NCBI GenBank assembly: GCA_032622095.1
Contig: CP136069.1
Coordinates: 70,703,319 to 70,767,318, forward strand
Reading direction: 5' to 3'
Source of the DNA: Siphonodentalium dalli
Taxonomy: Eukaryota > Mollusca > Scaphopoda > Gadilida > Siphonodentaliidae
DNA length: 64,000 nt
Part shown: positions 1 through 11,287 of the stretch, piece after piece
Layout: every line of letters begins with the position of its first letter
Numbering within the stretch: the stretch's first letter is position 1
Translations under genes and position numbers: made by a program
Notes under the pieces: model-generated
The model's database searches: none
What the model saw: the letters and a program-made list of their open reading frames with translations, nothing else
What the model was told of the DNA's origin: nothing

Positions 1-198
1 ACGTGCCAGTGCCGTCATGGCCGCTTCAACCCTGTGAAGCCGATTCTAAGAATCGGAATTAATAGTTGCAGGGTTTGTGACTTTTCGTTCGGCGGTTGTT
101 TTACTGACAATAAATGGAAACAGCTAGCTTCCGGGATCCAAAATAATATGTACAATAACTAAGACAGATCTTCTTGAAATTATAAAAAATGTCAATGT

Positions 199-549
199 AT
201 GTGGATCCATCTCTTGGACTCTTATTATTTAGATTGGCCAGGCGATTTGTCGCCCATGTTGTCAAAAAATAACACAAATCAACGGCCACGAATCAAAAAT
301 ACATCAATGTCGGGACTATCTGCTAAAAAAACTACAGAACTAAAAAAAAAGTTAAATGACATAACAAAACGATCTTTCAGTTCCCCAGTACCGGCAGTAG
401 TACCACCGCAGCCAAAACGAGCGAAGAGCAACACAATTATACCACCAACACCACCGAAACCCTCCCGACCTTACACAGCCGTATTATTAGCTCCAAAGAT
501 TGGCCAGTTGTACCCTAATTACAGTTGCCAGCAATCCAAATTCCGGTGA
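199..549 (+). CDS. Unidentified ORF at edge of the Polinton-like remnant
   Basis: An open frame of 116 codons, the first ATG being at 199 and a second plausible one at 256. The predicted protein is basic and low-complexity: Lys-rich around residues 45-55, and Pro-rich in the second half (PPTPPKPSRPY). There is no recognisable domain, signal peptide or membrane segment. It lies just before the decayed Polinton-like genes and could be the tail of one of that element's structural or accessory proteins, but I cannot match it to a family. A 37-codon frame at 636-749 between this ORF and the next genes is equally anonymous. The true upstream boundary may lie outside the window. Confidence 0.3.
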   Translation: MWIHLLDSYYLDWPGDLSPMLSKNNTNQRPRIKNTSMSGLSAKKTTELKKKLNDITKRSFSSPVPAVVPPQPKRAKSNTIIPPTPPKPSRPYTAVLLAPKIGQLYPNYSCQQSKFR

Positions 550-822
550 TTCTTGATTTTAAACTTTCGACCGCTCATCAACAATCTACTTTATTTGTCG
601 ATTTGTGAATTTCTCTTCCGGTATAACATGACGTCATGGATACTATTTTAACAACATTTAGCCACATCTTCGGAATTTCCACACCGAGAGCACGTGAGCA
701 TGTTACTAGTTTTTTATCGGGGCACACATTTCTTGGAGCTAAGTTTTGATTGGCGGTAATTACAAGGAATCCCGGGTTTGGGAAATGAAAACTGAACGAA
801 AGGTCGTCAGACCCACTATTTT

Positions 823-1465
823 TTATATGTGGGTATGTAGTTTACTCCAGACTGAATAATCTGCTATTAGATCTTTGTTCTTATTAATAGCCAATGATAT
901 AGCACGTTTCACATTGAGTCCTGTATATATCAATTCAAATATTTCATCAATAATTTTGGTGTGTACTGTACCGTGTTTTAGTTGAAGTACATGCATAATC
1001 AAGTTAGAATATTTCGTTATGAATTCTTTCATGTCTTCAAACTCCATTTTCGTTTCTGTTTTTTCTTCAGCTTCTTTTTATGACAATCCATTGTCTTTGT
1101 ATTCTTAAATTTTTCCAACCACTTAGCCTCATTGTTCTTTCTACATATATTTCTAAGGTCGTTATATACATACTCTTCATCGTCGCCATTAGGGTATACA
1201 ATCGAATCATCTCGTTTATGTCGGTTATCTGGTATGATGATATCAATATCTAGTTTCCTTTTCTTTGATGTATTTCTGGGCACCAGTTTTTCACATGCCT
1301 CTGAAGATTATGCACATTTTCGTACAATGCGCCACAGTCATCACAGGAGTTCGCCATGTTTGTATCGTTGAGTTCCTCACCTAACTTTTTGGTCTGTCCC
1401 TCCTGACTGTCAGTAGTGGTATGGAGTTTAGTTGCAGAATCGTTATAATTTATAGACATATTCAT
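823..1465 (-). pseudogene. Polinton-associated C2H2/charged accessory protein, frameshifted
   Basis: Three consecutive minus-strand frames (1465-1250, 1283-1029, 1047-823) read as one protein broken by two frameshifts. The first has a C2H2-like finger, CDDCGALYENVHNLQRHVK, near residues 40-60. The second is very basic at both ends (KKRKLDID; KKKLKKKQKRK) with an acidic stretch (GDDEEYVYNDL). The third is a helical, charged tail (HVLQLKHGTVHTKI). A protein with this order, finger then acidic/basic middle then helical tail, accompanies Polinton-type elements in mollusc genomes; that match is from memory of the family and its function is unknown. Its ATG (1463-1465) begins one base after the stop codon of the ATPase gene upstream, as expected for compact viral-type gene packing. 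No intact product can be made. Confidence 0.6.
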
Positions 1466-1466
1466 T

Positions 1467-2127
1467 TCACGTAACTTTAAAAATGTTTGTTTTCAATCTC
1501 TCATCCTCGGTCGTTGTTGTCTTCGGGTCAACGAGTAAATAGCTGTTAGGTTTTTCTGTCGCATACTCAAACTTTTGTATGAAGTGGGCAGTTTTTGTTG
1601 GATACATCTGCCACGCGAGCGTCATAATACTCTGTCAATAGGATTTTTAAATAGAATCAGATATTGACAATTCCGTCTCTGAGTCAGATCTTTGTTATGG
1701 TATAAATTTTTGTCCAATGTTGTGACAGATAAATTCCGGTGGTGGCTTCCTTCTGTAAACAAATCACTAATTCTGGGATCCTTTTTAACTGACGTCATAA
1801 AATCATCCATTACGACAATATTCCTTACATTTCGATTAAAGAATGTGTCCTTTTCTATATCCATTGCAATTCCCTGAATGAACTCAACAGTAGGTGTTAC
1901 ATTGAGTCTAATAACGTCATACAGCTTTTGCCATCGTTTGTATAACCAAATAATTCTATGAGTTGGTGGATTGATCTTGCTAGTATTCTTCCCCAATACA
2001 TTTTTGACGAAATATGATTTTCCTGACATAGGCCCTGAGACAAATGGGTGATTGAACTTAAAGTCATCATCCATTTCTTTTTTAGGCGATCATGCTTCAG
2101 GCTCTCGTTCTCCGTGTATATTTTCAC
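1467..2127 (-). pseudogene. FtsK/HerA-type (A32-like) DNA packaging ATPase of a Polinton/adintovirus-like element, frameshifted
   Basis: The middle frame (2074-1622) contains a P-loop variant GPMSGKSYF near residue 14, a Walker B segment IVVMDDF near residue 87, and the downstream motif GSHHRNLSVTTLD near residue 109. Together these are characteristic of the genome-packaging ATPase of Polintons, adintoviruses and relatives, which powers DNA translocation into capsids. The N-terminal residues continue in the frame starting at 2127, and the C-terminal residues (from MTLAWQMYP to the stop at 1467-1469) are in a third frame, so at least two frameshifts disable the gene. The usual length for the family is about 200-250 residues and the span fits. 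It is divergent from the polymerase gene on the opposite strand. The assignment is strong; the copy is dead. Confidence 0.85.
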
Positions 2128-2249
2128 AATGTCGCTTTATGTTGTATGTACTACAAAACGCTTTATCACACTGGGTACAACCGACTTACCTAACATACCT
2201 ACTCACGTGCCAATGTGATTGTGACTGATTTCAGTTTGTGCATCGTCTT

Positions 2250-2256
2250 TATAAAT

Positions 2257-2257
<1 letters not shown>
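2250..2257 (+). promoter_or_regulatory. TATA-box candidate ahead of the polymerase remnant
   Basis: The octamer TATAAATA sits about 120 bp before the ATG at 2377. It is directly followed by a TA microsatellite, so the assignment is positional only. It could serve the plus-strand polymerase gene if that gene had its own promoter. Confidence 0.3.

Positions 2258-2258
<1 letters not shown>

Positions 2259-2290
<32 letters not shown>
2259..2290. repeat. (TA)n microsatellite
   Basis: About 16 uninterrupted AT dinucleotides lie in the intergenic gap between the divergent ATPase and polymerase remnants. Confidence 0.95.
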
Positions 2291-2293
<3 letters not shown>

Positions 2294-2376
2294 AATTGAA
2301 CTGACCAATCAGCATGCAGCATTATTTAGCTGACATTTATAAGTAAATAAACTTTTATCTTACAGATCATTTAGGT

Positions 2377-3302
2377 ATGGACCGGCGTGAAGAATCGACG
2401 TCTGGGATGCACGAGTGTCAAGAATGTGGGGCTCGTTTTACGAAGCTAGGTTCATTGCTACAACATCGCCGTACTTCTAGACATATGGATCATTTTGAAC
2501 GTGATATTTGTCACAAAACATTCGGGAGAAGAAACAATCTAGAACGCCATAAAGAACGACACAGAGACAGTGCTCAACACCAATGCATTGAATGTGGGGA
2601 AGTGTTCAGTAGACCTGACAACGTTCTTCGACATCAAGACCAGCACAATCAATCTGGCGGAGGAAAAAGAAAGGCTACAGAAAATATCGAATGGCCGCCG
2701 CCTAAACGTGCTATGTTGCGCGAAAACGACCCATGATCGTTCTACACTCTCGAAAAGAAACATGGGACTAAAATTCCTAAATTCGAAACCACCAGTACAC
2801 AGTACGTTGTGATAATTAACGATATTGAGGTCATAGGACTGGTGGAAATTTGCTGAGGCGAATATTCACTTAAATAATGCAAGATGTGACCAAGTTTGCA
2901 GAAAATCGTGACTTGATTCGTCTGATAGTAGAATGTCCAGAATTAGACTTCCCTACAACTTTACCATTCATGAGGAAGGAGAAACTGACATCTGACAGGT
3001 TCTTGTCAGAAAACGAGTCATATGAGCAGTTCGTCTTGGACAGTTTTCTGCTAATTGATATAATTCACGTGAAAGCACCTAATGGTGGTACATAAGAATG
3101 CTGAACAAGTCAACTTTAACACGTAAGAGCCATGGTGACAGGAGTCCAGCAAGATAAAGTAACAGTGGTTGACAATTTTAAAATTGTAAGACATAAGGAT
3201 TCTTGCAAGATATTAACGATGCATCAAGATAAAGACTACAAGCTAGTGTTTGACAAACGTGTGATTAAGGATATGTATAATACGCTACCGTGTGGTTTCT
3301 AG
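2377..3302 (+). pseudogene. Protein-primed family B DNA polymerase of Polinton/adintovirus type, catalytic core deleted
   Basis: The frame 2377-2736 begins MDRREESTSG and has three C2H2-like fingers: CQECGARFTKLGSLLQH, an imperfect second one starting CHKTFGRRNNLERH, and CIECGEVFSRPDNVLRH. It continues, after a shift, in 2877-3095 with VLDSFLLIDIIHVKAPNGGT. A short frame at 3132-3302 (56 residues, from MVTGVQQDK to NTLPCGF) then resembles the extreme C-terminus of these polymerases, including KRVIKDMYNTLP. In the family the exonuclease, TPR and palm domains lie between these last two pieces (roughly 800-1000 residues); here only about 36 bp separates them. So the N-terminal finger region and the C-terminal tail survive and the replicase core is deleted. 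A poly(A) signal follows at 3341. Family identification is from the fingers, the APNGG motif and the tail together. Confidence 0.75.
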
Positions 3303-3340
3303 GATTCAATATTGTATCTTTGTTGTTTGTAAAATAATTC

Positions 3341-3346
3341 AATAAA
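3341..3346 (+). terminator. Poly(A) signal AATAAA after the polymerase remnant
   Basis: AATAAA lies 39 bp past the TAG at 3300-3302, the expected position for the polymerase transcript. Confidence 0.5.
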
Positions 3347-3450
3347 AATGATACTCCTTACATGCTTGTGATGCGTAATTTGTCACCTTGTCTGGCGGGT
3401 ACATTTATAAGGTTAATCAGATTGATACACTTGAACTCTTTCTCTTGAGA

Positions 3451-3546
3451 AGAGCGCATTTTAGGTGCTCATTTTAGGAGCTCATTTTAGGAGCGCATTT
3501 TTAAGAGCGCATTTTAGGAATTTTTAAGAGCGCATTTTAGGAGCGC
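3451..3546. repeat. Short tandem repeat, unit about GAGCGCATTTTAG
   Basis: Six to seven variants of the unit GAGCGCATTTTAG (also GTGCTCATTTTAG, GAGCTCATTTTAG) occur back to back. It lies shortly after the polymerase remnant and could be sub-terminal to the Polinton-like element, whose ends I could not define. Confidence 0.8.
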
Positions 3547-4566
3547 AGCCTACATATAAGACATGCTATATCAGTTATCCGTACACACGTCGCTGTGGCA
3601 TGGCGTTAGCGCGTATCTATAAATAGAAATGATTCATCGTAAACAGCGCCAGCTTATCGATTTTTGACTCCTCATTTCCGTCCCCAGTGCTTTACGACTA
3701 AATTCTCTACCTATAGAGACGGGGATGACTACTGATACATTCCCCGCTGCCGGCCGATATGCAGGATTCAAACTCATGTAGCATGTTCCACGGTATAAAA
3801 CCGTTTATATAACAGGCAGACCGTAACCAGTAAATGTGTGACCATTGTATATTTTACGGTTCATCACCGTTTAATTAATATCAAGACCGTAACTATAATA
3901 AAGGTCAGACCAGTGGTATTTTTCATGGGTCAACACCAATTTTTTTATCTTAATTTGCCAATTTACCATAGAATTAGGCAGGTTCCGGATCCCATGGTGA
4001 CAATATGATTTCCCGGTAGGCATTACGATTCATATGTTTTTGAATGGTCGAAACTAGTATTATTCGTAACCGAAAAATACATATTAGTTCTCATGTTACG
4101 ATCATAGTTTTTATGAAATGTAAATCCTCAATGCATAAAGTGATAGACAATACTTATAAAACTTTGCAGCTTGCAGAGGATCAAGCTTGTTATCTGCCTC
4201 ATATAATTTAATCCGGAAAAGGCTGCGCACGCATAATTTGTTCGCCTTTCACTAACTACTGTATAAAAATGGCTGTAAATAAAAAACCATACTAGTAATA
4301 GCTGATAAGCCAACACATCACTATTCAGTTATGAGTATTACTAATTTCGACCATTCTAAAACATGAATCGACATGCCCCTTTAAGCCATAAAAAGAACAA
4401 CAAATCTCCATGTTTAAAAGTGAAAACTCAAATTTATGTACATGTAAAAGTAAAATAACGATATTTTAAAGGCATACTTTTTGGTAACATGTAAGGCGTG
4501 AAATTGTCCAGTCACTTGTAAACACAGTTTTTGTTTTAACAGGTTAATCCGTACATCATGACAATA
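3547..4566. other. Gap without recognised gene
   Basis: AT-rich unique-looking DNA. It contains the imperfect ~60-bp repeats around 3785-3950 built on ACGGT/ACCGT words. No exon with good splice sites was recognised. Confidence 0.5.
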
Positions 4567-5072
4567 CAGTACCAGTCAGAAGAAGTGGTATTTTTAGGCA
4601 CACCTTTATTGAGATATTGAGCATGCTTAATTTAGAAAAAGGCGTGATTATAGCACAATACCAAAAATCTGTCGCGCTTATTATTGCAATATTGAACGCA
4701 AAATATTGCTATACTAAGCGCGCTAAATTTCATACAGATCCGAATAGTGTTCTATTTATATTAGATAAATACTGTGCTATAATGTACATATAGTGTATAT
4801 ATAGCGTTTACAACTATAATTATATACATATCTAAAACATTGTCTCTATTTATACAATAAACAATATAGAAGAAGCAATAATTTTATTTAAATGTCACAA
4901 TTGTGAGCGCAAGATGTCACAATATTAAGCGCAAAATATTGAGATATTAAGCGCAAAATATTGCAATAATATCACAAGCGACATGCTTATAAGCGTTTCC
5001 ACTTGCAATATTATTGTGATCTTGGGCGCGAAAATAGCGCGCTTAATACACCACTTCTTTTGACTGGTACTG
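4567..5072. mobile_element. Tc1/mariner-like MITE (506 bp) with TA target duplication
   Basis: The left end CAGTACCAGTCAGAAGAAGT and the right end, read in reverse complement, CAGTACCAGTCAAAAGAAGT match in 19 of 20 bases and then diverge. Each is bordered by TA (4565-4566 and 5073-5074). The CAGT terminus with TA duplication is the Tc1/mariner signature. Inside are repeated words such as AAGCGCAAAATATTG in both orientations and no ORF of transposase length, so this is a non-autonomous copy. Confidence 0.85.
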
Positions 5073-5074
5073 TA

Positions 5075-6443
5075 TATCAATAACAGCTAGTTGGGATTGG
5101 AACCTTCATGACAACAGCAGATCCCATAATAAATGTGCGCAATGACTTGGCGACAATGTTCTCCTGTGGTCGCATTTTCCATGAAATTTTAAAGCATGAT
5201 GCATCAGACTGTTTACTGTCAGTGAGTCAGCCAAAGATACTTTGATTAGAACATCCAACCAATAGTGTATTCCCGGTAAAGTGTCGTAATAACTTGATGA
5301 TAACATGGGGAATGATGACAATGTCTTGTATCCACACGTTTCAATGAAAACACAGGATGAATTGGTCCTTGTAATTGTAAAGTTGGAATTGTAGATATGT
5401 GATCATCCGTCACTGCGCGGCGTCAGTTCATTGTTTACCGTGTTGTTGTTGACACTGAAGCTCTTGTGAAGTACAGTACATGTACATGTATATCCTCTCC
5501 TGTAAACGTACATGCATGTGCCTTGAAACAATCAAATTCAGAACACTGTCAACTGGATTGTCAACATTATAATAGTAATAGCTGCTCGTTTTTTGAGTCG
5601 TTGTTATTATTGTCACTATTGGTTGACATTGAAGCTCGTGTGAATTGTACCTGAATCATCTTGTGTCAGTAAATGTGCCAGCGGTTTGAAATTAAGTCAC
5701 AACACTGTCAATTTCAACATCATCACTGAGTCGAATGAAGTCAGACCCCGGATCACGCCATGAATCGATTTGGCATGAATCTGTAGTCTAATCTAGTAGA
5801 AATTGTCAATGGTCAAGCCGATTTTCGCAGAATTGAAACTTGTCCGGTTATCAAAGGAACCGAAATCAGAACGTCTTAACAACTGTTCACAATCGAACAG
5901 GTAACAGTTTCCCAAAAAAAAACAATAGTTTGGATCACATATGCAACGCCAAAGGAAAATGGCGAAAATATGATCTGAATGCTAAAACGCGAACTTAAAC
6001 CAGGAATGAGAATAAGTTAACGTACTCACCGCATAACACAGAATGAATGCCAGAAATAATACATATTAAATATCAGCAGAGTAAGATTCAGTCATAATGT
6101 ATGGAATCATTGCCGTACATAATATGGTCGCCGATAAATATACTATTGAATTTTGACGTCATGACTTTGAATCACGAAAATATTTAATTTCATGAGCACA
6201 TAAAATAACGGTATGGGACCGTCAAACTGATGGAACAGTATGGGACCGTCGATTATGACGGCCCGAAACCGTCGAACCGACAGTAATTTCTAACGGTGTA
6301 TCATCACTGGTAATGGAGTAACACATGGTTATTATGATTTTTTTGTTTTAATGTGATAGTTTAGCAGATTACCATTGAGAAAGGTGATGAAGATAGGTAG
6401 TCGTGAAGTGTGAAATATATGTCATTCATCGTACATTTGTCTT
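5075..6443. other. Gap: no gene recognised; weak repeats
   Basis: A ~175-bp segment starting near 5440 (GACACTGAAGCTC) is loosely repeated near 5610 (GACATTGAAGCTC). A strong minus-strand donor-like site (ATGCG|GTGAGTACG, near 6026-6034) is preceded by a hydrophobic frame without a start codon, so I do not call an exon there. Confidence 0.4.
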
Positions 6444-6591
6444 AACTGGTAATCAGTACTCACCAACACCCTATGTTAACTGGCATTCAGTACTCACCCC
6501 CTATGTTAACTGGTATTCAGTATTCACCCCTCTCTTAACTGGTACTCAATATTCACCCCTTATGTTAGCTGGTAATCAGTATTCACCCCTT
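6444..6591. repeat. Minisatellite, five ~30-bp units
   Basis: Units start at 6444, 6478, 6508, 6537 and 6567 with consensus AACTGGTATTCAGTATTCAC followed by CCCTATGTT. Unit lengths are 34, 30, 29, 30 and about 25 bp. The open plus-strand frame over it is only a consequence of the repeat. Confidence 0.9.
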
Positions 6592-6680
6592 CACGGTTAA
6601 CTTGTTTCACGGTTAAGCGGCGGTGACACTCTCATGCATGGGTGGAGACCCGAGACAATTTGTATTTAGTATCTACTCAC

Positions 6681-6783
6681 TGCTACCAGAAATGCTGATC
6701 GTTGTTGGCCACTCAGATCCATCACTCTCTCGAAATACCAAGCTGGTGGACAATTTGAAAATTCCGATGAAAACGTTCCCAGC
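6681..6783 (-). CDS. CTLD exon, second half (CTLD-c)
   Basis: On the minus strand the exon runs from an acceptor TTTCAG|GCT to a donor AGCA|GTGAGT. It is 103 bp, phase 0 at the start and phase 1 at the end. It encodes 34 residues beginning AGNVFIGIFKL and including ESDGSEWP, which fits the part of a C-type lectin-like domain with the WIGL-like core strand (FIGI) and the following W-x-DGS/W segment. The phases match the first-half exon at 14347-14516 and mirror those of exon 42844-42943. The C-terminal cysteine segment of the domain would need a further exon at lower coordinates, which I did not find. There are no EPN/QPD sugar-binding residues in this piece. The exon is too short for ordinary ORF calling, so the evidence is splice sites, phase and motif. 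Confidence 0.6.
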
Positions 6784-7479
6784 CTGAAACGGTACATGCA
6801 ATTAGAAACCTACATTTCAATCTGATTTTAATTTGTTACACGAACAATAGATACATTCTTTATGTCCACATAGTATAGGAACATACTAACAAGGTTCACT
6901 CTTTATTATTCTACGCTAAAGAAAAATCAGGACCCGACTTTTTTTTAACTCTATGACTTGAATAATCATATATGTGGCATATAAAGTCTGCTTAAAACAT
7001 TTAACATAATATGTGTGCGCCTACTTTGATCCCTTGAGTCGGATCTGGATTTAAAAAAATCGAGCATAATTGCAGGCTTCAAAGTCTAATGCAGACGTGT
7101 GTCATATCGCCAGCGACGGCGTTTATCTAACTAAGCAAACAAAGCAGTAGTGATGTCCAACGGATGACCTAATTAGCCGGTTTGTAATGTATTGCGTTCA
7201 GTGAGATTAATCCGCAGTTAACACTCATCAAAATTTCAATAGCTGATTATCAAATATATCTCAGTGCTATTGTCATTGTGTTGGATACTAAATCTAACTG
7301 AACATGCATATAATTAATGTTAGTTCCGTTTATTTATTTTCATAACTAGGATGCAATAAATACATATAAAACAATTTATTTCCGATACATTTGGTGCAGA
7401 AATGCATGACGAAACCTCACAAATAAATGTAAAAATACTTATTCTCTCCTCTTTAATTGATCATCATGATCGTTTTTGG

Positions 7480-7671
7480 AAAGTACTTGGATGTGATTGA
7501 AAAATTAACCGAATTACTTAATGGACTTACATGTTTATTTATCCAAGTAATTAATCACTTCCAATTACTTGTAATTTGATAAATGATACAATAGCAAATT
7601 ACTCTCAATTACTTGAAAAAAGTTACTAATTACATTCAACTGAAATTAAATATTACAATTACCCCATCCCT
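7480..7671. mobile_element. hAT-like MITE fragment, right end
   Basis: The right end, read in reverse complement, is CAGGGATGGGGTAATTG. It is followed by an AT-rich stretch of TAATTAC/GTAATTGA words typical of small hAT derivatives with CAGGG(A/G)TGGG termini. No matching left end was located, so this is a truncated or diverged copy. Confidence 0.45.
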
Positions 7672-9169
7672 GATCTACGCGAAATATCCTTACATATTTA
7701 TTTAAACTTCAACTAAACCATAACTGTTTATCCACGTCATGAAATTACATGTACGGAAGCTCAATTAATACGGCCAGTTCAGAAAGATGGGCCGAGTGAA
7801 TCTATTAAATGTATATTGTTAAAATATTTACAATCCTACTTGCATTCGCACTGTGGAACTTAAATTGAGGACGTTTGTTATTTTAAATCACGTTATGTGA
7901 CGCAAAATATCTTCATATTGTATGGACCATGTATACCAAAATGTCGTTCAAAATGGGCACTGTATGGTTTTTAGTCAGGAATTTGAGTCTAAAAATGGAT
8001 ATTGATTTTGTTGTGTTCCATGGAGTATGCATGCAAGTTATTCTGACACTTTTATTGTGCAACGGTTTCATGTCAGGACAACTTTCATCCATACTCCATG
8101 GGACGCAAGCAAATCATCAATAGTTGTTTCTTAACAGGTCCTGCTATATTGCTACGATATGGGTGGGTCTAGCTGAACGGATATGATGCTGGTGGACCAA
8201 CCTGTTGCTGTTATTATTCTAAAGTTGTGTTTTTTGCGGTGCTTTGCTAATCCCAGCGATTTGAGAAAAAGTGAAATCTACGAAACATTCAAGAATATAT
8301 TTTTTAGATTTTTCAGTAATTACTGCACTGGGGTCTGCAAAACAACAGGAATGTCCATTTTGAATATATTCGGTGATCAGCAGTCAGCACAACTCTTATT
8401 AAACTATTTTTACGATATATGTTCTTAACTGTTTGATACAAACAAATTGTTTTCTTCAATTCGTTCTGATGAGTCTGATGCAGTGCGAAAATGGTATCAT
8501 GGGAAAAATAACGATAATGTTTCTGAACAACATCGGTTTGCCACACTCTTTCATTTTCAATTTTCTGCTAGTTTATGAGAAAACATGATTTTATTATTTT
8601 GACTACACTTCAGAAGGAAAAATAGAATCTGTGAGATTGTACTGAGATACGGAATTTTTTAGGATTCCCGCGGTTTCGTTGGTCTCTGTCACTCAGTATT
8701 AAGAGGATACGAACTCTGGCTAGTCTTCTTCAAAATAATCCAATCAGAATTATCCTAGCAGAAAAGGTTTCGAAAATTACATTCTATCTGATGAACTTAT
8801 GTAATCGAACCCGTAGATTACGAAAATGCAGTAACAAGTTTGGCGATAAAATGGCAGGTCCGATCTTTTCGAAGCCCAACGACGATATGTGCCCCATGGT
8901 GGGATTGCTTGGAGACATAAACATTGTGATGATGTATACCATAAATATACGCATCAATAAATATATGATAAAACAACATATCCTCGCGCAAATACGCACA
9001 TTATCTACATATAATCCGAAATAGGAACATAATGTGATTATTTTATTCTGAAATAAGCAGAAAATGGAGTCATATCCATCGAATGGCAAATAGCAACTCT
9101 ACCGATATGCGCTATTTGCCATCCGATGGTATTTTAAAGAAAAAACATATCATATCATCACAATACGTC

Positions 9170-10226
9170 CCTATAATGATAATTCTACCCGCTTTCTTAG
9201 TAAATAGGCCCAGCTGACCCTCGGTTGACCACCTCCAGATATCCTGGGGGATGGTACATAAGAAATCGCCCGATTTGGAAGGAAATTTCATATAATTTGA
9301 GTATTTAGTGGCACAAACTGTCAATTTTGAAGGAAATTTCGTATAAATAGAGTATTTAGTGGCACAAGCTGTCGCTATATGTCCACATTATCACGATTCC
9401 AACCCGCCTTACCGAAAACTGGGCCGAGTTGACCCTCGGTTGACCACCTCCAGCTATCATTGGGGATGGTACATAATAACTCGCCCAATTTTGAATGAAA
9501 TTTCGTATAAATTGAGTATCTAGTGGCACATGCTGTCGCTATATGCCCACATAATCACGATTCCTACCCATCTTACCGAAAACTGGGCCCAGTTGACCCT
9601 CGGTTGACCACTTCCAGATATCCTGGGGGGATGGGTCATAAGAAATCGCCCAATTCTGAAGGAAATTTCGTATAACTAGAGTATTTAGTGGAACAAGCTA
9701 TCGCTATATGTCCACATAATCACGATTCCAACCCGCCTTATCGAAAACTGGGACCAGTTGACCCTTGATTGACCACCTCCAGATATCCTGAGGGGATAGT
9801 ACATAAGAAATCGACAAATGTTGAAGGAAATTTCGTATAATTAGATTATTTAGTGGCACACGCTGACGCTATATGCCCACATAATCACGATTCCTAGCCG
9901 CCTTACCGAAAACTGGGCCCAGTTGACCCTAGGCTGACCACCTCCAGATAACCTGGGGATGGTACATATGAAATCGTCCAATTTTTAAGGAAATTTCGTG
10001 TAATTTGAGTATTTAGTGGCACAAGATGTCGCCAAATGTCCACATAATAACGATTCCAACCAGCCTTAACGAAAACTGGGTCCAGATATCCTGGGGGATG
10101 GTACATAAGTAATCGCCCAATTTTGAAAGAAATTTCGTATAATTAGAGTATTTAGTGGCACATGCTGTCGCCACACGTCCACATAATAACGATTCCAACC
10201 CGCCTTACCGAAAACTGGGTCCCACC
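9170..10226 (+). repeat. Left-arm satellite array, ~165-bp monomers (about six)
   Basis: The block containing GTTGACCCTCGGTTGACCAC recurs at about 9211, 9428, 9592, 9757 and 9922, with a deleted unit near 10080. Spacing is 165 bp for most units (216 bp for the first). Each unit also has TAGAGTATTTAGTGGCACA and CCTTACCGAAAACTGGGCC. Confidence 0.9.
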
Positions 10227-10289
10227 GATGCAGCTCACACCCTCTTTGACCGCTACTGGTGGTATGATCCATGTTTTAACTTCCCGAGT

Positions 10290-10495
10290 GACTGGTGCTA
10301 TCATTATTGCGTTTTGTTATAATTTCACACCGATCTCATTTCAGCTTAATATCCAATTAATGTCAATTCATGTGTGATATTTAGCTCAATTCTATATTTT
10401 TGGCCCCGTCGAAATACAGATTCATACAAGAAATATTGTTCATGAATTGGAGCAATTTGATTAGCTGAGGGGTGTGAGCCGGTTTATAAATAATA
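10290..10495. repeat. Dispersed repeat shared with 22745-22945
   Basis: Shares blocks such as GAAATACAGATTCATACAAG and CGGTTTATAAA in the same order with 22745-22945. It is probably a small transposon family in the centre of the foldback structure. Confidence 0.65.
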
Positions 10496-11136
10496 ATATA
10501 TGTGTGTAAAGTAGTTGAATAGTTTATCGTCATATTATTAATTTTATAGTCGGTGTCAAGATATGTGCTTACTGCTAAATGACGTACACGTCACGTGTCA
10601 TACTAGGTGATATATTGATTCGATTTTCGTTTAACATAAAATTGAGAACGATATCAGTGGCCAAACGTTTGACTGTAAACTCTGTCTTGGGTCTTTGATT
10701 CCTATTCGAAAATGTCTCAGCTTTTATGACAAACAAGTGAACAATAATTAGAATGATATCTGATAGTCAGCTATGATTTTTGCCGTCCAGTGGTTGTCCC
10801 GTTTCGATTCGGAAAGTTTTAGTTTAAACATATTTATTTGTCTGATTTCAATAACACATATAGGAAATGATACATACATTTTTATTTGTCGACATCGGAC
10901 ACCCGATTCGATTCGAGATTCGATTCAATTGCCGAATTTCCGATTCGCAGGGCCCTATTTCCACATCCCATGTGTTGGACGTTTAAAGCTGTATCTCGTC
11001 ACGATCAGACTGAATAAAGTCTTCGTATTTAAATTTTCTGCTGATTAGCACAAATTGGCAAACTCTAACTTTATAATCTCTATAGTAATGTTAATGTCAT
11101 ACCGAAGCTGTGATGCATATCCAGTTGTCTGTGTAA

Positions 11137-11287
11137 TGGATAGATCATCTCAACGAGTGTGTCTTGTATTGGGAGTAATAAACTCTACCCACGAGCGCGG
11201 AGCGCGAATGAGTTGGGTTTATCACTCACAAACAAGACGCACGCCGGCCGTCTTAATTATGAAGACACGAGTGAGATGATCTATCCA
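11137..11287. repeat. Imperfect palindrome (~151 bp)
   Basis: TGGATAGATCATCTC at the left is matched by GAGATGATCTATCCA at the right. Inner segments (AAACTCTACCCA versus TGAGTTGGGTTTA) also pair, around a core GAGCGCGGAGCGC. MITE-like, no target duplication seen. Confidence 0.7.

Noticed and set aside
9903-10272. Overlapping minus-strand ORFs of 60-68 codons
   Set aside because: All are frames through the ~165-bp satellite monomers.
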